From the NCBI GenBank assembly GCA_002506025.1, contig DAWS01000117.1:1-5074 (forward strand): a stretch of 5,074 bases of DNA, read 5' to 3'. The notes beneath the pieces are model-generated. The model searched no databases, was not told the origin of the DNA, and was given only the letters and a program-made list of their open reading frames with translations. The translations under genes were made by a program, and so were the position numbers. Below are positions 1 through 5,074 of the stretch, piece after piece. The stretch's first letter is position 1. Every line of letters begins with the position of its first letter. The stretch comes from Euryarchaeota archaeon UBA111 (GTDB taxonomy: Archaea; Thermoplasmatota; Poseidoniia; Poseidoniales; Poseidoniaceae).

Positions 1-1005
1 AACCAACAGACACCGGTGAACAATTTGGGCAACATGCCACAGTCCAATGTTCAAAATGTAATACCACAAAATCAGTCAACTTCTCCGACTGATGAAATGG
101 TTAACCGTTTGGCTGAGGCCGAGAAGGCGATGAAAAGTGAACGTCGAAATCAGTGGCTGAATATGAACCAGGCTTCAGCATCTAATGTGTTATCTAACTT
201 GGGTGCGGATTTGCCAAATCACCTGCGTAACGAAACCAATGCGGCTCAAGAGATTTTAACAGGCGCTCTAGGTGGGCAAAAAGATGCACCAAATGACGCC
301 TTTCTCCGAAGGATGTGCGAGGTAGCAGTGCGCAGAGTAGCCCGCAAGAGAGGAGTTGCAGTGGAGACACCCCAAGCTAAATTGGAAGATGATATCCTTA
401 CAGTTAATATTACCTTTATCGACGACGGACGTGTTCTTGACACGCCGGAAGAGCTTAGCAACGCGTTTGAACATGCAATCCAAACTGAAATTGCTCTGAA
501 AGGATTTGATTACGTCGCAGAAATTAACCTATATCGCTCCAAAGACGGCGAAATCGAAAACCTCTCCGATGTTGAGGACGATGAAGAGATGTTCGCATGT
601 GAAATTTGTGACGGTCTAGTGAAAGAGAGTGATGCTGAATGTCCACATTGTGGAGCAGTGTTCGAAGACGAGGAAGAAGAGCCAGAGCCACCAATCCGAG
701 GACCGCCTAGAGGTGGACCTCCGCGTGGCCCGTCAAGAGGCGGCCCTCCGGGTGGCCCGTCACGCTCAGGCCCTCCCGGTGGCCCATCGAGGGGCGGCCC
801 TCCGAAAGGTCCGGGAAGAAGTCCTCCAAGAGGCCCCAGCGGTCCAGCAGGTGGACCACCAAAAGGGCCAGGCCGAGCGCCACCCGGTTCAAAGCCAGCG
901 GGTGGGCCTTCACGCAGTCCGCCGAAAGGACCAACCCGAGGTCCCCCGTCAGGGGGTCCAAAAGGCGGTCCTCCGAAGGGCCCTAAGCGTGGACCACCAA
1001 AATGA
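1..1005 (+). CDS. Zinc-ribbon protein with Pro/Gly/Arg/Lys-rich C-terminal tail (5' end open)
   Basis: I do not recognise this as a named family. The frame is open from base 1 and the N-terminal residues are Asn/Gln-rich, so the true start is probably outside the window. In-window alternatives are GTG 16 and ATG 34, the latter with GGTGA at 15-19 but 14 bases away, which is long. Counting from GTG 16 (329 residues), a polar Asn/Gln-rich stretch (1-25) precedes a helical region (about 26-90) and an alpha/beta-looking domain (about 90-178). A zinc ribbon follows, C195-x2-C198 and C209-x2-C212, then an acidic patch (217-225) and a tail (227-329) built only of P, G, R, K, S, A, T and one I. Such basic disordered tails commonly bind nucleic acid or protein partners; that role here is inferred. 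The gene ends 4 bases before the helicase, so the two probably form one operon. Its promoter lies off the window. Confidence 0.82.
   Translation, partial: NQQTPVNNLGNMPQSNVQNVIPQNQSTSPTDEMVNRLAEAEKAMKSERRNQWLNMNQASASNVLSNLGADLPNHLRNETNAAQEILTGALGGQKDAPNDAFLRRMCEVAVRRVARKRGVAVETPQAKLEDDILTVNITFIDDGRVLDTPEELSNAFEHAIQTEIALKGFDYVAEINLYRSKDGEIENLSDVEDDEEMFACEICDGLVKESDAECPHCGAVFEDEEEEPEPPIRGPPRGGPPRGPSRGGPPGGPSRSGPPGGPSRGGPPKGPGRSPPRGPSGPAGGPPKGPGRAPPGSKPAGGPSRSPPKGPTRGPPSGGPKGGPPKGPKRGPPK
694..1002 (+). repeat. Low-complexity coding segment for Pro/Gly/basic tail
   Basis: These bases encode residues 227-329 of the zinc-ribbon protein, dominated by PP, GGP and GP steps separated by single Arg or Lys residues. 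There is no Asp or Glu in the whole segment, directly after a strongly acidic patch. It is visibly more GC-rich than the surrounding genes because of the Pro, Gly and Arg codons, which also leaves other frames free of stops. The segment ends in a run of PPK/PKR-type motifs at the C-terminus. Confidence 0.85.
709..816 (+). repeat. Four tandem 27-bp coding repeats (9-residue unit)
   Basis: Four consecutive 27-base units encode residues 232-240, 241-249, 250-258 and 259-267 of the zinc-ribbon protein. They read RGGPPRGPS, RGGPPGGPS, RSGPPGGPS and RGGPPKGPG, giving the consensus R-(G/S)-G-P-P-x-G-P-(S/G). After 816 the period breaks down into related but irregular PPKGP and PPRGP motifs. The DNA copies differ at several synonymous positions, so this is an older coding repeat, not a fresh duplication. 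A period divisible by three means copy gain or loss would keep the frame. Confidence 0.8.
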
Positions 1006-1009
1006 GTAA

Positions 1010-3802
1010 GTGATAGTGTTGGCGAATAATATCGTACCTGAATTCGGTGCTATAGGATTCAACGGTAAACTGAGGCCATCACAAATTGCTGCGGTTTCTG
1101 TCATTGAACCACAGTTAGATATTCAAGGTAAACATCTGCATATAGTTGCTCCACCAGGCTCAGGAAAAACAGTTCTTGGACTGTATGTTTGGGCAAACTT
1201 GGTTAGGAAACCAACCCTAGTCCTGTCACCTAATTCTGCAATCCAAGCACAGTGGGCAGCAAGAACAGATTTGTTTGATTTAGATGGCAAAGATGAATTT
1301 ATTACTACCGATCCGAAAAAACCGGGCTTACTTACCTCACTAACATACCAGTCAATTACTATGCCAAAAAGAGGCGGCGAAGAATTAAACGAAGCAGCTA
1401 TTGACCTTTGGACAGAGAATCTAATATCTAACGAAGAGGCGCTAGATGAAGAAAATGCACTAGGTTGGATTGAGGACCTAAAAATAAAAAATAGTGATTA
1501 TTATGAGGAACGACTTTCGGTCTATAGAAAGAAGGTTAGAGATGAATTTTCTAAACACGGAAATGCTTTGTGGACTTTGAGTGAATCAGCAAAAAATAAT
1601 CTTCAAAGATTGAAGGAAATTGGTATTGGGATGATAATTCTTGACGAATGCCATCATTTACTCCACCATTGGGGAAGAGTTCTAACTGAAGTTAGAGAAT
1701 ATTTCGATAATCCAATAGTTCTTGGTTTGACGGCAACTCCTCCAGATTTCCAACATTATGACGAAGAGGATGCAAAAAGGTATCAGGAATTTTTTGGTGA
1801 AATCGATTATGAAGTACCGGTGCCTGCATTGGTTCGAGATTCAAATTTAGCACCATATCAAGATCTAGCATTCTTTGTTCGGCCATCACAAAATGAGTTG
1901 AGTTATGTTGCCAAGGTTGATGAAGAATTCCAAGCACTTCTCAATGAATTGCATGAGGTGCAGGATTATCCAAATGCAACTTTACCTATTGACAAATGGG
2001 TGTTCAAAGCCCTCGAGGAGAGGAAATCACCTGGTGGGAAAAAGGAAGAATGGGAACAATTTAGCAAAAGAAATAGTGGATTTGCCAACGCAGCAAGAGC
2101 ATTTTTGATTAACACAATTGGTAGTATACCAAAAGGGGTCCCCAATCCACCAGACTATTTGCTCGATTCTTATCAGAATAAATTGGCTATTTTAAGGCCC
2201 GTCCTTGACCGTTACGTAAGGCATGGATTACGTAGGAGTGAGAGTGAACTAGATCATCAAAAAGCAGAATTAATCACCCAGCGGTTGAGAATGCTAGGCA
2301 CTCAAATTACTGAAACTGGAATTCGACCTTGTGCATCCCCAGTAGGGAGAATTATGGCTTATGCATCCACCAAGGTCAAGGCTATTTCTACGATTTTAAG
2401 CTCTGAAATGCAAGCGCTGGGTGGAGATATTAGAGCAGTAATCATCACTGATTTTGAGAAAACCTCAGCTACGACGTTGGTTGAAGGCGTAATGGATGAC
2501 GAGGCAGGAGGTGCCGTTGCTGCATTTAGACAAGCAGTTCAGTGTGACAATGTAGACCTGCTTAATCCAATATTAATGACCGGTAGCACGGTATTAGTCG
2601 ATGATGACCTTGCAGAAGAATTTTTGACAGCGGCAAATAATTGGATAGAAGAGAGATCTCTAGCGATTACCTTGGTAGATGAAATTAGAGGGGACTACCA
2701 TGAAATTGTTGGTAAGGGTAAAGATTGGATTCCTAGATATTATTCTCTAATGATTACAGAATTCTTCCAACTTGGCATCACAAAGTGTCTAATTGGAACC
2801 AGAGGCTTGCTTGGCGAGGGATGGGATGCATCAAGAATCAATGTACTGATTGACCTGACAACAGTAACAACAAGCATGAGTATTAACCAGTTACGAGGGC
2901 GCTCAATCAGATTGGACAAACAATGGCCAGAAAAAGTTGCCAATAATTGGGATGTTGTTTGTCTAGCAGAGGAGTTTACCAATGGATTCTCAGATTACGA
3001 GCGCTTCAAAAAGAAGCATAAGCAATTGTATGGAGTATGCGATGATGGCGCAATAGAGAAAGGGGTAGGACATGTTCATGCGGCATTTACTGAGGCCGAA
3101 CCAGAAGGAATAAGTGAAGGGATGTCTATATTTAATGAAGATATGTTGAGGCGTAGTCGTAATAGAACTCATGTAAGAGGTCTATGGGGAATCGGCCAGC
3201 CATTTTTTGCCAAACCTACTTCCGCAATTGAAGCAAAATTGAGCGTTGGCTCAGGAGGTGGCTTTTCGTTTGGTAAAGAAAAAACTCCGTGGACCGATGC
3301 ATCTCTAGTTCAGGCCATTTCAAATTCAATCGTTAACAGTCTGATTCATCTAGGAATGATCTCAAGGAATTGTCGTGCTGATGGTGGCAATCGTGGAGGT
3401 GGTTGGGTACGTTTGCATCTTGAGAATGCCACAGAAGAAGAAAGTGCGCTATTCTCAGATTGTTTGGAGCAAATTTTGGGCCCAATGGAAAAACCTAGAT
3501 ATGTAATATCGCGTTCATCTAAATTTATCACCGATACTTGGTTATCAAAAATAATGCCAGAGATAATCGCTAAATTTTTCCGACCGGTTAAAGACCGTTT
3601 AGTAATGTATCATACCGTTCCAAAAGTACTTGCAGCATCGGCAGAAAAAGCCGAGATTTTCCAGCGTTATTGGAATGAATTTGTTAGCCCATCCGAGCTA
3701 TTTTATGCTAGAAGTAAAGAAGGTAAAATAAGAGTTGATATCATTAAATCATCAACAATGGTTCCTCAAAACTCGATACATAGGAAAGAGATTTTCCTAT
3801 GA
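1010..3802 (+). CDS. Large superfamily 2 DExH-box helicase with C-terminal extension
   Basis: An ATP-driven nucleic-acid helicase or translocase of superfamily 2 (ResIII/DEAD-like), 930 residues. Visible motifs are a Q-like motif LRPSQ (21-25), Walker A APPGSGKT (47-54), motif Ia VLSPN (71-75), Walker B DECH (212-215) and motif III TATPP (241-245). A motif IV-like strand VIITDF (477-482), motif V GTRGLLGEGWDAS (596-608) and motif VI QLRGRSIR (627-634) complete the set, so ATPase activity should be intact. The spans between motifs I and II (about 157 residues) and between III and IV (about 230) are long, implying inserted domains. The C-terminal 290 residues include GPMEKPRYVISR (824-835) and a Val-Pro/Trp region (870-888); from memory these resemble large bacterial ResIII-type helicases, and I infer a family-specific domain. 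GTG 1010 gives the longest form. TTG 1019 is an attractive alternative, with GTGAT (1010-1014) four bases upstream, second codon Ala, and a protein shorter by three residues. The gene sits 4 bases after the zinc-ribbon gene. Defence or repair is likely but not shown; substrate unknown. Confidence 0.93.
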   Translation: MIVLANNIVPEFGAIGFNGKLRPSQIAAVSVIEPQLDIQGKHLHIVAPPGSGKTVLGLYVWANLVRKPTLVLSPNSAIQAQWAARTDLFDLDGKDEFITTDPKKPGLLTSLTYQSITMPKRGGEELNEAAIDLWTENLISNEEALDEENALGWIEDLKIKNSDYYEERLSVYRKKVRDEFSKHGNALWTLSESAKNNLQRLKEIGIGMIILDECHHLLHHWGRVLTEVREYFDNPIVLGLTATPPDFQHYDEEDAKRYQEFFGEIDYEVPVPALVRDSNLAPYQDLAFFVRPSQNELSYVAKVDEEFQALLNELHEVQDYPNATLPIDKWVFKALEERKSPGGKKEEWEQFSKRNSGFANAARAFLINTIGSIPKGVPNPPDYLLDSYQNKLAILRPVLDRYVRHGLRRSESELDHQKAELITQRLRMLGTQITETGIRPCASPVGRIMAYASTKVKAISTILSSEMQALGGDIRAVIITDFEKTSATTLVEGVMDDEAGGAVAAFRQAVQCDNVDLLNPILMTGSTVLVDDDLAEEFLTAANNWIEERSLAITLVDEIRGDYHEIVGKGKDWIPRYYSLMITEFFQLGITKCLIGTRGLLGEGWDASRINVLIDLTTVTTSMSINQLRGRSIRLDKQWPEKVANNWDVVCLAEEFTNGFSDYERFKKKHKQLYGVCDDGAIEKGVGHVHAAFTEAEPEGISEGMSIFNEDMLRRSRNRTHVRGLWGIGQPFFAKPTSAIEAKLSVGSGGGFSFGKEKTPWTDASLVQAISNSIVNSLIHLGMISRNCRADGGNRGGGWVRLHLENATEEESALFSDCLEQILGPMEKPRYVISRSSKFITDTWLSKIMPEIIAKFFRPVKDRLVMYHTVPKVLAASAEKAEIFQRYWNEFVSPSELFYARSKEGKIRVDIIKSSTMVPQNSIHRKEIFL

Positions 3803-4507
3803 GCAAGATTTACACATTATACTCTTGCCAGTTTCACAATCTGCACAAAATCTACCACGACACTTGAAGCAGCGGAAATCGAAAGCAGAAACAGGTTTTG
3901 AGCAACTAGGGTCTGCGCATATTTCATCAGATTTGGCTTCATTTTTTGCCACGCCATCAGCAACATTATCCCAAAAGTTAGCATCCAGTTTCTTAGATTT
4001 ATTTTGACGACTTGGACTAACTTCTGAAACTTGGGATGAACTTTGCATCTTCAATCCTAGTGTTGTCATGACAAACTGATTTTGAAAGAACGGCCTTGCT
4101 GCCTTTTCTCCGACATTGAACAAACTTGAATATGTCTTGATTGCATCTTCAACGGAAGTTACTGTCACTCCACTTTTGTTTACTTTGGCTATTATTGACT
4201 TATAGTGATAATTTCGATAATCATAAGTCGGTTTTTCATTTCTGCCCTTTGCCACCCAATCTTCTTTTTCTTTTTGTTGTCTAGAATCAATAAGAGCATC
4301 TATATCTACATCATATGATTCTCCAACTGTGACAGTCATGATTCCGGTTGCAATGAGTATTTGGTAAAGAAAGCAACAACCAGAAAAGAGCCCCAAAACC
4401 ATGTTTGGGAGGGTCCACCACCCAAAACCGCCGAGAGATACAAAGGTGAATGATCCTGCACACAAGGTACCCATTATCACAGCAGTAAGGTATTTTTTTT
4501 TCGCCAT
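3797..4507 (-). CDS. Two-helix membrane protein with C-terminal AN1-like zinc finger
   Basis: A 236-residue protein of unrecognised overall family. A basic start (MAKKK) leads into a hydrophobic helix (about 6-26), a short GGFGWW turn and a second helix (about 34-57). The positive-inside rule puts both ends in the cytoplasm. Residues 58-190 form a charged soluble region with a Ser/Gln/Lys-rich linker near 154-172. The C-terminus carries eight cysteines: C197-x4-C202-x10-C213-x2-C216-x4-C221-x2-C224-x7-C232-x2-C235. The F-x-C-x2-C-x3-F-C core resembles AN1 or FYVE-type treble-clef fingers, with Cys where AN1 usually has His. The likely role is a membrane-anchored protein- or lipid-contact module, which is inference. 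Start ATG 4507 is supported by GTGAT on the minus strand three bases upstream. The stop overlaps the convergent helicase stop by six bases. Nine A residues occupy codons 3-5. Confidence 0.85.
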   Translation of the reverse strand: MAKKKYLTAVIMGTLCAGSFTFVSLGGFGWWTLPNMVLGLFSGCCFLYQILIATGIMTVTVGESYDVDIDALIDSRQQKEKEDWVAKGRNEKPTYDYRNYHYKSIIAKVNKSGVTVTSVEDAIKTYSSLFNVGEKAARPFFQNQFVMTTLGLKMQSSSQVSEVSPSRQNKSKKLDANFWDNVADGVAKNEAKSDEICADPSCSKPVSAFDFRCFKCRGRFCADCETGKSIMCKSCS

Positions 4508-4510
4508 ATT

Positions 4511-4515
4511 ATCAC
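4511..4515 (-). promoter_or_regulatory. Ribosome-binding site (GTGAT) for the membrane zinc-finger gene
   Basis: On the minus strand GTGAT lies three bases before ATG 4507. It matches the GGTGATC part of the complement of the archaeal 16S rRNA 3' end, and its spacing fits that part of the complement. The same pentamer stands four bases before TTG 1019 in the helicase gene. The match is short, so it supports the start without proving it. Confidence 0.45.
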
Positions 4516-4528
4516 TAAAGTGTGGCTA

Positions 4529-4564
4529 GGCGCTGTCCCCGAGCGCCGTCACCGATTTTTTCTT
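4529..4564 (+). terminator. Hairpin plus T-tract, possible plus-strand terminator
   Basis: A perfect 6-bp stem GGCGCT/AGCGCC (4529-4534 with 4542-4547) closes a 7-base loop, and TTTTTTCTT follows at 4556-4564. The T-tract starts 8 bases after the stem, farther than in a classical bacterial intrinsic terminator, but archaeal RNA polymerase can terminate on T-tracts without a hairpin. In the plus direction it would end read-through from the helicase operon after it crosses the membrane-protein gene. Read in minus, the same stem would sit in the 5' leader of that gene and could be regulatory instead. Confidence 0.35.
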
Positions 4565-4643
4565 ATGGCTCGCATCGCGAAATGTCACAGTCCTAAGACT
4601 CCATTGGGAACATATCTGGTTTCGTTAGCGAGTCTATAAACAA

Positions 4644-5074
4644 TCAGTCGCGCACAACCATTCTAATGCTTGGTTCGGTATTTCCCGCTAATTGCTCATA
4701 TTGAGAAATATCAATATCGAGACCTAGTTTAGCTAATAGTGTCAAATGGGCTTTGGAGTAATTTTGCTTTGAATTGTTACCTTTGATCATAGAGATAAAT
4801 CTCAGTTCATTGTCCCAGTTACCATCTTCATTCATAATACCTGAAATTCTGACCCAGTAGTGTTTTCGTGTGGCAAGAGTTTTTGACACCTTTTCCATGC
4901 CAATCTTATCTAGAATCTTAACGATTTTGGCTCTAGTAAATGCCTCCGGACAGATGAACAAAATGCGTTCACCATCAGAGAATATATACGAATCAGCTAA
5001 GTTTTCTAACTTAACTAAGTCTTCAAGTCGCTCGAGGCATAATTCTCCAATGCCCCATGAATATGGTGTCCAAA
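4644..5074 (-). CDS. C-terminal part of unrecognised protein (5' end outside window)
   Basis: The minus-strand frame is open from the stop at 4644-4646 to the right edge, giving at least 142 complete codons with no in-frame ATG or GTG near the edge to act as a natural start. The TTG at 4959-4961 is an internal Leu: upstream codons continue a protein-like sequence reading WTPYSWGIGELCLERLEDL and onward to a FSDGERIL segment. The visible part appears to mix alpha and beta, with a helical stretch after FICPEAFTRAKIV, a possible strand HYWVRISGIM, and a Leu-rich helix near the C-terminus. No cysteine cluster, nucleotide-binding motif or membrane segment is visible. I do not recognise the family. 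It reads toward the membrane zinc-finger gene, 136 bases away, and could share a transcript with it. Confidence 0.72.
   Translation of the reverse strand, partial: WTPYSWGIGELCLERLEDLVKLENLADSYIFSDGERILFICPEAFTRAKIVKILDKIGMEKVSKTLATRKHYWVRISGIMNEDGNWDNELRFISMIKGNNSKQNYSKAHLTLLAKLGLDIDISQYEQLAGNTEPSIRMVVRD

Larger units (their letters stand above)
4508..4643. other. Intergenic region between the two minus-strand genes
   Basis: 136 non-coding bases, slightly more GC-rich than the flanking genes (about 47% by hand count). It holds the hairpin and T-tract at 4529-4564, a second small inverted repeat TCGC-ATC-GCGA (4570-4580) and a third, AGTC-CTAA-GACT (4589-4600). On the minus strand a TTTATAGA element (4633-4640) just after the upstream gene's stop could be a TATA box. 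It would predict a leader of roughly 100 bases for the membrane-protein gene, containing all three small stems. An alternative A-rich element (4556-4566) would give a short leader. Neither can be chosen from sequence alone. Confidence 0.5.

Noticed and set aside
246..483. Two minus-strand open frames of 71 codons
   Set aside because: They lie entirely antisense within the zinc-ribbon gene, with no motif and no ribosome-binding site recognised.
707..961. Minus-strand open frame across the Pro/Gly tail
   Set aside because: It has the same low-complexity cause, lies antisense to a well-supported gene and has no separate start signal.
629..1009. Plus-strand open frame overlapping the zinc-ribbon gene, ending just before the helicase start
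   Set aside because: It is open because the 27-bp repeats keep the same phase in all frames and the GC-rich codons lack stops. Its translation is Gln/Val/Arg/His-biased with no recognisable motif, while the other frame has the zinc ribbon.
1692..2108. Short open frames inside the helicase on both strands
   Set aside because: They are shadows of an uninterrupted 930-residue gene with complete helicase motifs.
3735..4007. Plus-strand 90-codon frame spanning the helicase end and the membrane-protein gene
   Set aside because: It starts inside the intact helicase and is antisense to the cysteine finger, with no motif. The helicase ends normally, so it is not a frameshifted extension.
4508..4643. 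Possible tRNA in the intergenic region
   Set aside because: Neither strand gives a T-loop consensus, a 7-bp acceptor stem or an anticodon arm with a 7-base loop. The AGTC/GACT stem closes a 4-base loop.
1..5074. CRISPR array, insertion sequence or attachment site
   Set aside because: No spaced direct repeats, transposase or integrase-like protein, or terminal inverted repeats were seen. The only tandem repeat is coding.

Overview
The window looks archaeal, most plausibly from a marine planktonic Thermoplasmata-type euryarchaeon (Marine Group II / Poseidoniales-like). This rests on style, not on a marker gene. There is a zinc ribbon followed by an acidic patch and a long Pro/Gly/Arg/Lys tail, an AN1-like zinc finger on a small membrane protein, and a GTGAT ribosome-binding site matching the archaeal GGTGATC type. 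No rRNA, tRNA or conserved housekeeping gene is present, so the assignment is tentative (about 0.5).

Layout: two plus-strand genes come first, then two minus-strand genes. Positions 1-1005 encode the end of a zinc-ribbon protein whose frame is open at the left edge. It ends in a 103-residue tail with no acidic residues, containing four tandem copies of a 9-residue unit. Four bases later (1010-3802) begins a 930-residue superfamily 2 DExH helicase with every expected motif intact and a C-terminal extension of nearly 300 residues. The spacing implies one transcript and probably translational coupling. The pair is the most interesting part of the window: a large defence- or repair-type helicase with a small partner carrying a likely nucleic-acid-binding tail.

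The helicase stop overlaps by six bases the stop of a convergent minus-strand gene (3797-4507). That gene encodes a protein with two predicted N-terminal membrane helices, a roughly 140-residue soluble middle part and a C-terminal eight-cysteine zinc finger. Upstream of it lie 136 non-coding bases (4508-4643) with a perfect 6-bp hairpin followed by a T-tract on the plus strand. The right edge (4644-5074, minus) holds the C-terminal part of an unrecognised protein whose reading frame runs out of the window.

With no gap between the convergent genes, transcripts of the helicase operon probably continue antisense through the membrane-protein gene. The plus-strand T-tracts at 3942-3947, 4493-4501 and 4556-4564 are the visible candidate stop points. 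No insertion sequence, CRISPR array, attachment site or origin was seen.
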